Source: Piliocolobus tephrosceles (Eukaryota; Chordata; Mammalia; Primates; Cercopithecidae). Taken from it: a stretch of DNA of 64,000 nt. The notes under the pieces were generated by a model, which was not told the origin of the DNA, ran no database searches, and saw only the letters and a list, made by a program, of their open reading frames with translations. Of the stretch, positions 47,575-60,100 are shown piece after piece; the stretch's first letter is position 1; each line of letters begins with the position of its first letter. The stretch spans positions 122,565,988 to 122,629,987 of the forward strand of contig NC_045439.1 in the NCBI RefSeq assembly GCF_002776525.5, in the 5' to 3' direction. The position numbers and the translations under genes are program-made.

Positions 47575-47740
47575 CACAGACATAGACTGTCTTTAGTAAC
47601 AGTGATTGCCTCCAGGGAAGGCAGCTGAATCCTAGAGTTTGAGGGTAAAAGAGAAACTTACTTCTCACTTTTCACTCTTTCAAAGTACTTAAATTTGTCA
47701 CAAAATTAATTCATAAAGAAAAGTTTAAAGTAAATGTAAG
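47575..47740 (+). mobile_element. Old L1 3' end fragment
   Basis: 'agtgattgcctccagggaag' and 'tttcaaagtacttaaatttgtc' resemble an L1M 3' UTR. Confidence 0.5.
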
Positions 47741-48135
47741 TGCTGTCAATACCCTCCAGCCAAAGACCACCAGGATCACAACTATGATCAAATAAAACTA
47801 GTTTTATTTATTTGCCACAATAAGGGAGAACATACACCACGGGGATCTGTGGGGCATCTCAGTAAGAGAATGTTAGAAAGGACTTATAGGATTTAGCTTG
47901 TGTCAGGAGATTTTGAGGAGGATTCAAGGAAACAAGGCTTTCTTTGCCCTGGATTGGATCCTGCCGGGAAACAGGGGTAACTCTCTGATTAGAGTCTTAA
48001 CCATAAGTATTTTAACAGTTTGAGTCTAGAAAGAGAAAGGAAAGGAGCAAAGTTAAAGGTGCTTTTGATACAGCAGCAGCAGTCACTCTTAAGCAGGCTG
48101 GGGGAATGGGTGTTTGGTCAATTTTGTAGTTTAGA

Positions 48136-48533
48136 TGATATATTTAGTCCATTCTCACATTGCTATAAAGAACTATTCAAGACTGGGTAATTTATAAAGA
48201 AAAGAGGTTTAATTGGCTCACAGTTCTGCAGGCTGTACAGGTAGCATGGCTGGGGAGGCCTCAGGAAACTTACAATCATGACAAAAGACAAAGGGGAAGC
48301 AGGCAAGTCTTCACATGCCAGAGCAGGAGAGAGAGAGCAGAGGGGAGGGCGCCATACACTTTGAAACAGGCAGATCTCATGAGAACTCTATCCTGAGACA
48401 GCACTAGGGGGATGGTGCTAAACCATCAGAACCCACCTGATGATCCAACTACCTCCCACCAGGCCCCACCTCCAACACTGGGAACTAAAGTCAACATGAG
48501 ATTTGGGTGGGGACACAGAGCCAAACCACATCA
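48136..48533 (-). mobile_element. THE1/MST-type MaLR LTR, antisense
   Basis: TGATATATTTAGTCCATTCTC at one end, 'ttggctcacagttctgcagg' and 'caccaggccccacctccaac' inside, and 'ggggacacagagccaaacca' at the other. Confidence 0.93.
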
Positions 48534-49198
48534 AATAATAATTTATTTTGCCTGTGTTCAGACATGATTACAGAGTAATCTTATTTTTGTCTTTATGCAT
48601 CAAGTTAACAGAGTGACCTGGTCTGAAGGTGGTGTTTCCAGAAATTGTTTATGTTCAACAGAGCACCTTCATCTAGCTGCAGCGCCAGGCCAGCTCCTAT
48701 TAACACTAAGGCCTGGCTGCCAGGGTTGCTTTTCTCTTTTTCAGTGCCTTCCAATCAAAGGAGTACAGATGTTAATTCAATTCTTTACTTTTACTATACT
48801 GCCTGAGTGGCACAGAAATTGACCTGATTTTTTAAAAATTATTGATTGAATACCAAGTAAGGATCACTTCAGCAACATTTTGAGACACCAAAGTCCTTTA
48901 ATAGCAGATATTCTAAAACTCCAGTGGGCAGGAGCTTTGAGGATGGGCCTGCTGTTGGCTGGGACACAGTGGGGATCAGCCAGGCTCTCCAACCACCCAT
49001 AGGTATGACACCTCCCCACAGCTGTGTCAATGCTTAACCCCAACAAGTGAAGCAAGGCAGGAGTAGAACCAAGCCTCCCTGAAAGGTTTGGCAGGAAGTT
49101 AGCTGATAAACTTCAGGACAATAGGGAAGAGAAGAAAGGAGTTAGAGGAGGATTCTGGAAATGGCTCTCTCTGATGTAGACTGTTTTGTAGTTGAGGG
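48534..49198. other. No gene seen
   Basis: Unique-looking sequence. Confidence 0.4.
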
Positions 49199-49860
49199 TC
49201 CTATGATCTGAATGTAGCCCCTAAAATTGATAGCTAAAATGTAATGGCTAGTGTGATAGTATTAAGAGGTGGGATGTTTAGGAGATGACAAAGTCATGAG
49301 TGCAGAGCCCTGATGGGTGGGATTAGGGCCCTTATAAAAGGGCTTGAGGGAGTGGGTTCATGCTCTTCCAGCATGTGAGGGCACAGCAATGGGGTGCCAT
49401 CTTAGAGGCGGAGAGCAGCCCTCACCAGACACAGAATGCTGACATGTTGATCTTGGACTTCTCATGCTCCAGAACTGTGAGAAATAAATGGCTGCTCTTT
49501 ATAAATTACCCAGTCTGCAGCCGAGCGCGGTGGCTCATGCCTGTAATCCCAACACTTTGGGATGCCAAGGCCGGCAGATCACCTGAGGTCGGGAGGTCGA
49601 GACCAGCCTGACCAACACGGAGAAAGCCCGTCTCTACTAAAATACAAAATTAGCTGGGCATGGTGGCGCATGCCTATAATCCCAGCTACTCCAGAGGCTG
49701 AGGAAAGAGAATCACTTGAACCTGGGAGGTGGAGGTTGCAGCGAGCTGAGATCATGCCACTGTACCCCAGCCTGGGCAACAAGAGCAGCCAAAAAAAAAA
49801 AAAAAAAAAATTACCCAGTCTGCGGTATTTTGTGATAGCAACAAGAACAAGCTAAGATAG
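49199..49860 (+). mobile_element. MaLR LTR (MLT1-type), interrupted by an Alu
   Basis: 'gtgtgatagtattaagaggtgg', 'gcccttataaaagggcttg' and 'ccagaactgtgagaaataaatg' are classic MLT1 blocks. The end, 'ggtattttgtgatagcaaca', lies beyond the Alu. Confidence 0.9.
49519..49807 (+). mobile_element. AluS (Sp/Sq-like), nested in LTR
   Basis: Forward Alu with 'agcctgaccaacacggagaaa'. Flanked by exact 16-bp duplications AAATTACCCAGTCTGC at 49503-49518 and 49808-49823. Confidence 0.95.
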
Positions 49861-52800
49861 AAAGTGATTGTTTCTTTTCCTTGGCATCCCATACTTCCAC
49901 CTCTTTCCTGTTAAAAGAACCCCTTCAGATATGGCCTGACTGTGCTCTCAGTAAGCTGTTCAGTTGGCCCAGGGAACCATTTGCTTTAGATGGAAAGACA
50001 GTTCATTTTTCTGGTAAAATCTGACCCAGAACATTCGAGACCCAAACTGCCTGGTGCTCTGACCGGGGTTATTGCTGAGGTTTCCGGACATCAAATCCAC
50101 ACTTGGGGTGCTTCAGGTCACCATGGACCCACCATTAGCATGAGCATCCTTTGTCAATTGTCTCCAGAAACCAAATTACCTGAAATGGGACAAGAGAAGG
50201 CCCTGTATTCCTCCACTTCTCAAGTCCTCACATTGTAAAACTGTCCTGTTACTTACTTAGGGAAAAGTAAAGGGAGTTTTAAGATCTGCATGTAAACTTT
50301 ATAGTATTAATTGTTGAATTTAAATAATTCTATTTTGCAACAAATAGAACATTGGTTTTGAGAGACCCCCCCCAAGCTCTTTTTATGTGTCTAGTTAATT
50401 AAGGGTTTTCTCTCTGATCCTCCTTTCCTGTCTTCCCTTCCTTTTAATTCTCTGGTTTCTTTCGGTAACCCCAAGAAACAGCCACAGGCACTGCTCAAAC
50501 CATTAATGAGAGATTTGAGACTGGGCAGCTTGAAAGCCTCCAGTGAAAATTTCTAAACTCTACCCCTTGGGGGAAGTGGACTAATTGTCATTTTGTGCAT
50601 AGGAAAGATTCTGTTTCTCCCTGGAGTCTCACAGGAGCAATGGATTAAGTGTTTTTTTAAATATATTTGAGCCCATGGACTATTACTTTCTAGAAACCTT
50701 GTAGCAGATGTATTGAGTGCCTTGACTCACACCCTCTTGCCCTCATCCTGATTTCAGACATGGCTGGGGTGGGCCATTTCCTGTGGGTCTCACCTCATTG
50801 CACTGTGGATGCATCTTCCTCTTTGATTGGGGGAACTGTGAAGGAGCTGACAATCCCAGGGCAACCTTTGATAGGTGGGAGATAAGAACCCATGGATGAA
50901 TGCTCCATCCGCCATCCCACACTTCCAGAGGCATTCCACACTCTTATAAGAGGTCCTACGGGGAAGGACATGTGGGGGCTCCCTCCGTGATGCACCCATG
51001 TAGTGGCTTTCCTGCCTCCCTAACTCTCTCACCACTCCCTCCGTCACTCCAGCTCCCTCCCATATCTTGTCCAAATATTGAAAGCCTCAGGCTCTACTTT
51101 CAAGAGACACAGAACAGGACAGAATAGCCAGAGGAGAGAACTGGGCTCATAGAGCCTTGGCCATCATTTTGTCATGGAGGATGGTTAAGAAAAAGACTCA
51201 GATTCAAATCCCAACTTTGCCTCTTGCAAGCTGTGTGTGTATATCCACAAATTAACTTCTCTAGAGTGAGTAGCAATTAGAAAACATCAAAAGTCACAGA
51301 TAAAATGATCAGCAAGGGGAGTCATTTCACTCACTAGGATTCATAAGAATGCTGCCTGTATAGAGGACAGCATCTTTTAGCCTTCAAGGGCTAAAGGGAC
51401 AGAAACTTTAAACTTGAGTCCAGCCATCCAGGGGACACAAAACAATTATGGCCTGCACTACTCCTTCAGGTTCCTCCATCTGCCTCGACACACTCTCCCA
51501 GCCCTACACATGAGGAGGCATGAGGCATATTGTGGCTTGTGGCCTTCATTCTGAACCTTGACCTGTGACCACTGCTTCCATTTCCATCCTACTCCTGTCA
51601 CTCCTTTACTTTGTCAATCAGCCAGTGCTTACCCTCACTATACAATTGACCAAAGGGACTATTTACTTTGGAAGGACAACTCATCTTCTCGGCAAAATCT
51701 AATCCAGGATGTTTGCTGCTGAAGTCAACAGTAAATAAACACTGCCTCAGGCATGCACCCATTTCTGTCCTCACCTGACTCCACAGAACCAAGCCTCCAT
51801 AAAAACCTCACGTTCTACCTTCAGCACAGCCACACTGTCTCAAGCCACCCTGGGACTACCCCTTCTGTTATAATTTAGCACTGGGTTCCTCACCCTGGCA
51901 CTGCCCTGACCTCCTTCCTGCTAGATGAGCCCAGCCTCACAAGCAGAACATTGGCAGGGACAGCTGGAGATACACAGTGCCGAGGTGAGTGCTACATTAC
52001 AGTGGACAAGAGGATCTCCCCCATCCACACAGTGATCTGGAAAAAGCAAAAACAGGGGCTGAAGCTTGCACCACTTTTTATTCCAGGGTGTGGGGATAAC
52101 ATCCAAACAAACATAGGTTGCCTGGGGAGTCACCTTTCAGAGAACCCACGGGCTGGAATGTCATTACTCTAGTTTACCAGAATGCTTATCTGTGGCCATC
52201 CCTGCACACTCTAGAATTCCCCCATAGCCATGGGACTTTTTCTCTTTTCTCTTGAGGGATCAGAGATAAGGGAATTAACCTGAAATGCACAAGTAGGCAA
52301 CAAAGTGCTCCCAAAGTGGAGAGTCTGCTATTCCAACTCCAGCCCCCAGAGTCTGACCCACCCTGAGGCGCTCTGCCCACACCTGAAGAGCTGTAAACTC
52401 AGTCCCACTCACTGCCTTTCATCACTTTCAGGGTTCCATTTCCTCCTCCTTCCCAGCTCCCAGACACTTCCAAGCCGACAGAAACCGTCTGGCTGTTGTT
52501 TTGTTTTTTGTTTCTCATTGATTAACCCAGGTAATAGTCTCAGTATCACCCAAGGCTACTGGAAACCAAATAAATACTGAGGTGATTTATCCCAAGAAAG
52601 CACATGTGCATGGTTATTCACAACCAGTAGCCCCTGTGCTGGAAACGTGAACTGAGAAAGACTATGGGAGAAGAAGATGGGAGACTCAATCAGTCCCAGC
52701 CCTTGTCCTCACCCTACCCAGTTAGGCCACAAGACACTGCACTCTGTCCACTTAGGGGGCTGTGAGGCAACCAAGGAGCATGGCAGGGTGGATGAGCTGA

Positions 52801-52989
52801 GTCAGAGCACAAAGGCTTTCCCTTCTCTCTGTTCCCCACTCCTCACTCCACAAGGCTTGGCTCAACTTGAACCCAGGATAGGTATTTCAACAGAGGAAGA
52901 GGCAAGAGCCCTAAGTCAAGTGCAAATCTCCCTCTACACCTCCCACATCCTCACCCACACTTTCTCCAACCCCTTCCCCTTGCTAAGGT
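49861..52989. other. No gene seen; two related short segments
   Basis: No known repeat family was recognised. Segments at about 49964-50036 and 51644-51713 look related (shared 'gtaaaatctgacccag' against 'gcaaaatctaatccag', and the stretch before). Short ORFs carry no domain. Confidence 0.4.
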
Positions 52990-53046
52990 CGGTCCTACTG
53001 TACCACACACACGACACACACACACTTGCACACACACAAACACACA
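52990..53046 (+). repeat. Interrupted (CA)n
   Basis: CA-rich stretch of several short runs. Confidence 0.9.
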
Positions 53047-55688
53047 TGTCACTAGGACTCCAAATCCCCCCTTTGAGCATTGCTCGGCTGTGTGCAAAGT
53101 CCTCTTCTCCCCACTGTGTACAGAAATGGGGCTTTCTGTCTTGGTGACGTCTCTCTGCTCTTACCTAGGAAGTCAAAGCTTTCCCTACTCTCATTGCAGG
53201 GAGGACAGAGATCAGTGCCCTGTCCTGCTTTCGAACTGCAGTTCCACCAGCCTCTCTGCAGCCAATCTCTCCACTTTCGGTGTCTCTCCTGTAAGCCTAC
53301 AGGACATTGTCCCATCTTACATGGTTACTTTCTCTGCACTCAGCCACTGAAGGTGAAGGAGAAGGTCATGGTGCTGAAGCAAGTGTGGCAGGGCCGTGTT
53401 CACTGCCTTGGCTGTTCCAGAGCTACAGAACCTTTGAGTGAGTCACCTCTCTGGGCCTGGGCTTCTCACCTGGAGAATTCAGCCTTCCATTCCTTGCTGC
53501 ATCTCCTACTACACCTTGCTCTGTCTCCCCAGCTCATCCAGGCCATAGAACCTTCCCCACACTGACTGAAGCCTCAGTGCTGAGACCTTATGCTTTTGGG
53601 TCACTGGAGAATTTGGATCCCTACCATCCCCCACACTGGGATCCCTCCATTGGGCCACTTAGGTGACATCCTGGCACTGAACTGTGGCCTGGACATGTCC
53701 CAAACCCAGGAAGACCTCGTTATCCATTTTCCTTCATCCTCACTCCAGAGTTGCTGAGTTTGGCTAGAAAAACCTTGTGTCTATGTTGCCTGATTCCACT
53801 ATAAATTCACCCACTAGAACCTGTATGGGGCTCTGGGTAACTCAGACACTCTTCTGTTTGGCCCTGATTCTAAGTTGCACCTAGCCCAGTAACTGGTTCA
53901 AATCTCCCCTGGGACCCTGGGATGCCCACCACACACTGCCATAGGAGGCATTCACACCCATTTGCTGCATGAGAGAGGGCTGTGAACCAAATATTAGATG
54001 AGAATCACACACCTTGAAGTCAGGAAGGATTTTGGGGGACCCCCATTTCTCAGAAACTGAGGCTCCCAATCTTACTTCCCAGTCAGGGCAGGTTTGGGGC
54101 AACGACTCCACCAGGGGACTTAGTCCAAGCAGTGATGATGCCACCAGCAAGGATCATGGAGGGCTGGAGAATGGAGACCTCATTTTAATTCTGGCTCTTC
54201 CTGTCTTCCTCTAGTAGCCACAGAAGCATTGATATCTGGCTCTGCTTTCTGGAGAACCCAGGCTGAGGGGTGTGCTTCCATAAGAATGCATTCCTTCAGC
54301 AGCCCATGGAGGTGGGTGGCCTGAGGCTGACGCATGGTAGTACCCACCTTCCAGGGTAGCAGCCTGGATATAGCACAGATATCCAGGCAGGGAGAGCTGG
54401 TTTTAGGGAGGCCCAGCACAGGAGCTGCAGGTGGCCCAATTCCACGAGGAAGGAGGGAGGAAACAACTTAGACAGTGGGAAGAGAAGGAGCAGTAGGCAG
54501 GGCCAGGCACTGCTCAGCCAGAAGACCCTCCCTGCTCAACATCCAAAATAGCTTTGGAAGTAGGGACATTGAGGAGCTGTAAAAAGTGGTCTCTGAACCA
54601 GTGAGAAATCACTGCTCACCTCCAAGTGACTGCATTCCTCTTCCTTTCCATAGAGTTCCTGGAAAGGAGTGGGAGCCTGACTGCAGAAGGCCAGGAGGAG
54701 GGAGGTGATGCCCGGGGGGTCTCAGGCAGGTCCCTGGCACCTCCAGAGATCTTCTTGTATTTGTCTTTTATCTACTGCAGGGCCTGGGCCACAAAGAAGG
54801 CAAGTCTGCTATGTCACCCCTTCACCCTTTGGCTGCTGAGTCATAGGAATGCCTGGAGGAACCCAAGGAAGAGGCTAGAGCAGCCTGGCTGGGGATGGTT
54901 AGAAAGATTTCAGTAGTTAAACCTATCAGGGTTGCCCTACTCTGACCTGGCTGTGGCTCCCCTGTCAGGCCACATTCAAAGGAGTAATTAAAGAGAATGA
55001 AATGAAGGAATAATAGGTGGGCAAGATTAAAGGAACCAGCAAAGGGTAGTGAAGCACCAGGAACCAGCAAAAGTGATTCCCAGCATGAAGGGACCAAGTG
55101 GGAAGCCCGTTGGTGGTTGGGGGGGGGGGTTGCAGTGGCCACACAGGAGCTGTAGTCCTTGGTGGACACAGCCACTGCCTTCAGGAAGGGGGCCAGGGAA
55201 ACACGTGACCTCCCCAGTTCTACCCCTGAGTGGAAACCTGAAAGCAAGGGAGCCTCCATGATGCAGTATAGAGGTCAGCCCGGCACCACGCCAGGCAGAG
55301 AAGGGTGGGGAGTGGATCTGGAGGGCCAAAAACACATCCAGACTCTGGTCTTGTCCATTACTATAACATTTCTTCCCATGTCTTGAGGATCCCAGAGGTG
55401 CATTTATCCCTTCACCATTAACAGGGCCACCTGTTCAGATCCTGGTCTTCCCACTGAAAGACAGCATTCCTGCAACCCAATTTGTTCTTATGTTTAATGA
55501 GTAGGTCTCAGCTCTGATGGTACCTCCACCAGCCTCACTGGAAGCCATGGTCCTCCATGGTCCTGTGATGCTTTGCATATGATGTGCCTACCCTGGCTTG
55601 CCCACCACCCCCACACCCTCAACTCCTCTGCCCTACTCCTTATCTTTTTTATTCTGTACCTACTAACACTACATATGTTTGTTATTTA
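53047..55688. other. No supported gene
   Basis: GC-moderate, mostly unique sequence. Two overlapping plus-strand ORFs (52677-53147 and 53080-53565, about 160 codons each) show no domain, no conserved partner and no clear exon structure. I leave them uncalled. Confidence 0.4.
55119..55129 (+). repeat. G11 homopolymer
   Basis: Eleven consecutive G. Often length-variable and error-prone in sequencing. Confidence 0.9.
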
Positions 55689-55689
55689 T

Positions 55690-55815
55690 TACAGTCTCTC
55701 CTGACTAGCATGTGAGCTCATAGGGTAGCAAATTTTGTTTCGTTCATTGCTATACCCTAAGCTCCTAGAACAGTGACTGGCACAGGGTGGTAGTCAATAA
55801 ATGCATCAAATGAAT
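55690..55815 (+). repeat. L2 3' end
   Basis: 'gcatgtgagctcatagggtagc', 'aacagtgactggcacagggtgg', 'caataaatgcatcaaatgaata': the terminal L2 block. Confidence 0.82.
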
Positions 55816-57021
55816 AAACATGTTCTGCCTCATTTTCTGATGAGTGTTCTGCCTTCTGTTTTCCCACCACACTGAAAGACCTGGAGGGAGGTTTGGTCTT
55901 ATTTATGTCCGTGTTCTCCAAGGTGCCTGGCACAATGCATAGCTTGTAGTAAGATGCACAAATGCTTTTGTAACTGAACTATTCACTCAATAAGGACCCG
56001 TCCCCAGGTGGTGTGGAGAAGGAGGCGTTGTTGAAGGGCTTCCATGAGACCAATGCCGGGGGTCAGCTTGGAAGTCTTGTCTCAGTTCCTCCCTCTGGAC
56101 TGGTACAGGACAACACTTATCGGTGACAGAGGGTGCTCAGGGCCACAGGAAACTTAAGGACCACTGTTGCCCCTCCACTGGGCTGAGCTTGGGTATGCAT
56201 GCACAGAGGGTGGTGCCCCCGAATATGACTCAGGACAATACACAGAGCCCTTTCCAAGACAGTCGTGTGTTCCCCCCAAGAGGAACTTCAGCTCTGACTA
56301 CTCTCTTCTAACTGGAACTACGCACAAGATTTGGTATAACTGTTTTCTCTAGGTTCTCAAAGGCCTGTGTAGCCCAGAAAATGTTAAGAAGTACCAGCCT
56401 GGAGGACCCCTGGGAGAACCCCAGAATCTTTCCACCATCACCCACCACCACCTTGCTGAGCCCCCAAGAGGCCCAGTTCAGATAATGGAGCACACACAAA
56501 GCCTTCTGCAAGGCAGCACACTCACTCCCACCTCTGTGTGTCTGCAACAAGCTCAGGCCAGCTGGCGGTAGAGGCCTCTTCCCACCATGCTGCCCTGGGC
56601 TCTATCCTTGACAGATGCTTCCAGACTTGAGGATAAATTTGAGTTTATTTTAGGGAAAAAAAGATGCTTAAAGCACAAATTAGAGAGAGGAGGAGCTGAG
56701 ATCCTTCAGAGGCCTGAGCTTCTACTTCTTTCCCTTAAGGTTTCTCCAAAGCAACAGCTCCATAAAATCCTTCAGCTCCCCGGCCCCACACCGAGAACCC
56801 CACATGTTGATTGGATCAGCCAAATCTACAACAGTCATGCAGATAAGTCCTAAGGAGAATACTGAAGGGTTTTTCTTCTCCCCCGAGCCTAGCATGAATA
56901 AGTCCCCAAATTTCTAGTCTGGCAGAATGGCAGACCCTGTCTCCAGATCCAAAGAATCACCTAGACACCCCCTCAGGCTCCTGGGCCTGGGATCTCAGCT
57001 GCACAGCCACCCCCACTCCCC
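55816..57021. other. 3' flank of DHRS2, no gene seen
   Basis: Sequence 3' of the DHRS2 stop (minus strand). It would include the DHRS2 3' UTR just below 57022, but no AATAAA was assigned with confidence. No other gene was recognised. Confidence 0.45.
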
Positions 57022-57133
57022 TCAGAGCCGAGAGGAGAAGCCTGCCACTGCGATGTTCTCCCCGGTGATGTAGCTGGCATCTGGAGAGCACAGAAAGGAC
57101 ACAATTCCTGCACAGTCCTCCGGCTCCCCAAAT
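57022..57133 (-). CDS. DHRS2: DHRS2 coding exon 8 (last)
   Basis: 112 nt reading FGEPEDCAGIVSFLCSPDAS, then YITGEN and the SRL tail with a TGA at 57024-57022. AG acceptor is present. Confidence 0.96.
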
Positions 57134-60100
57134 CTGGATGGAAGGAGGACACAGTGTCAAGCATCTTGTACTCTGATTCTGCTGCTCTGGGGCTCATGGA
57201 TGATAGGTGGGAGTGGGCTCTATGGGGAACGAGGTGGACACAGCAGGGCTACTTGCACCCTCCAGGGCCATGTGGACTCCAGATTTCAGCAAAAAAGAAT
57301 GGTCAGATGACAGGGAGGGGTCTGCTCTTGCAATAGACTCAACTGCTCCTGCCCAGCCACACACAGACCACCAAATCTCCAAATCCCACTTGCCTCTGCA
57401 TCTGATGATGCTCCCTGAGGTACTTGCAGACAGACTCATTCCCACGTAACTGGAGAAAGGGAAGAAATGAAAGAGTCAGTGCTACTAAAACAAGGAGATG
57501 GGCAGGGCCCCGGGAGGGCCACCAGGCAGAGCACCTAGGGCAGGTTTGCCCTTCTCAAAAGAAGGAGCATCTTCTCAGGATGGAGGGACTGCACCATGGC
57601 TGAGTTCAGAGAACAATGAAGACCTCAGTCATAGGCATGCTGACCTAAGGATTCAGTCACCCCTTTATCCCTTAGTCACTGGACAGGGTTCCCACTTAGC
57701 CAGACTGGGAGATGGAGGACACACCCAATCCTCACCACTTTGCTGAAGTCAGTCTTGATTATTCCTGGAACCAGGCAGTTTACCCGGATGTCCTTGGGGG
57801 CCAGCTCCAATGCCAGTGTTCTAGTGAGAGCCAGCAGCGCTGTCTTGCTAACATTGTAGACACCTAGCTCCTGGGAGGGGAATTGAGAGAGTGATTAGGA
57901 TATGGGAGAGTGGGGGAAAGCATTGGTTGGATTTCTCACCTACAAGGCTCTCACAGGCTCAGCAGCCCTCCCACCCACATGGAGACAAACTCAGCCCAGG
58001 GCAGCAGGAGGATGGTGGGAGTCTGTCCCAGGCACTTTCTCTGTAAGGCTCTGAGGAAGAGGACAAATTTGCCTCTCACCCTACACCACTCAGGAGCACA
58101 AGGACCAAGCACTTACCGCTGCTGGAAAATAAGCTGCAATGGAAGAGACCAGGGTGACAGCACCCTTCCTGAGATGAGAAAAACACAAGAGAAGCTGAAG
58201 CTAAGAGCTTACCACTGATGGTGATACCATCATGCGGTCATTAAATGATGTAACCCTCACAGAAGCAACACAGGTCCTATTATTATCTCCATCTCAGAGT
58301 TCAGGAAACTGAGGCTCAGAGAGGTTTAGTACCAGCCAATACATGGCAGAGCTGGGATTCCATCCCTATTTCTCATAAATACAATATCCATGCTCAGAAC
58401 CCTTATACTCTGCTTCATCTCTTGCTGGTTGCTTGAAGGAGAGGGCAGGGTGGAATTGGTGAACAGGCACCTAAGGCTGATGGTGAGTGCCTATCCATGG
58501 GCAACCTCTAAGGAGCAGATGGGGCAAGGGAGACCAGAAGTGACGGTCAGGAACTTTCCTTCTACTGAAGACAGCCCCTAGCCAGTTCCTAAGGGTGTGT
58601 CTGTGAGGAGTACAGTCAGATCTGCAGGACCTAGAACACAGGCAGGGTCCCTGGAGACCAAGCGTGGGCATGAGGCAGGCTTTTTCCTATAGAGAGGAAT
58701 GGGGCTAACCCTGTCATTGGTTTTAAGTTCGTAAGAACAGAGAGCAGGTAAGGTAACAATGACCAGCCAACAAGGTCAAGGAATTAAAGCATAGCCTTGT
58801 CCCAAACCTGCTGATGTCAAGGCCAAGGAGACTATGCCTGGGCTCCCGGAATACTGCTCTCATCCTGCAGCCACAGGAACTGGGAATGGCAGCCACACAG
58901 AAGGTGAGGCAGGACAAGATAAAGGATGTGGAGATCCCAGAGAGACCTCTTCTGTCCTCCACCCACTACCGGCTGTGTTACTGACTCTACTTTGGTGCCC
59001 AGCTCAGGTCCCCAACTCCCACTGGTCCCCACCTCCACCCTGCAGTACCTCTTCTCCATGTAGGGCAGCAACTGGCTCAGCAGCAGGGCTGGGGACTTCA
59101 CGTTCACATTTAGGATCTGAAATCAGAGCAGAACATGGATGAGGGCAGAGACATGGTCAGCCCAGGCCCTGATCTCATAAGACACTTGGAGCCCCGTAAT
59201 TTGTGCAGCAGACCCAATTTGTGTGCAGATAAGAGAAACTAATCCCCCTTCTGACCAGTGCAAGAGGTTTTTCCAATTTGCTAATGGTTTCATAGGCAGG
59301 TAGGTTAAGTCACAGGCCTGTGAGCAAAGCCCTGAAAATGTGAATTGTTTAGGACTGACACAAGGAAGGAAATGTTCAGGCCTTTTAAAGAAAATGGGGA
59401 CTGGGGGCAGTGGGTCATGCCTGTAATCTCAGCACTTCAGGAGACCAAGGTAGGAGGATTACTCAAGGTCAAAAGTTCAAGACCAGCCTGAGCAACACAG
59501 TGAGACCATGTCTCTATGAGAAATTTTTTAATTAATTGGCCTGGTGTGGTGGTGCACACCTGTAATCCTAGCTACTCAGGAGGCTGAGGCAGGAGGATCC
59601 CTTAAGCCCAGGAATTTGAAGCTGCAGTGTGCCATGATCATGCCACTGCACTCCAGCCTGGGTGACAGAGTGAGATCCTGTCTCTTGAAAAAACAGCAAC
59701 AACAAACTGTAAGCAGAGGCCTCTGGAGAAAGACTGAAGACAGTCTGATGGAGAGGAAGCAGGTGCTAGAAGCAAGGGAGATTTCTGGAACAGCCTTTTT
59801 TGTCTCCCTGAGCTTTCATTTGCTTGTGCTCTCGCCTTGTCCCCATAGAATTTAAGGCATACTCACAATGCAACAGCATAAAACAAATCAAATAGGTACA
59901 ATGTGTGAAGAAATGGAGAAAAGGAAAAATCAGTTCAGAAAAATAAGAAAAAGCAAGAGTGAGGTTGGTGCCTACAGTTCACAGCATGTGATAAGGACTG
60001 AGCATTTATTCCATTATTTGGTTACCAAAACGCAGGCTGTGGAGGCCTACACACACCAGATTATCGCAGACTTGGCTCTGAGCTTTCCTGCAGCCAATAC

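Noticed and set aside
52677..53565. Two overlapping plus-strand ORFs of about 160 codons
   Set aside because: They contain a CA-repeat, have no domain or convincing splice context, and are a plausible chance length in GC-richer sequence.
54822..55335. Minus-strand ORFs of 145 and 102 codons downstream of DHRS2
   Set aside because: They overlap each other in different frames, cross a G11 homopolymer and show no protein family signature.
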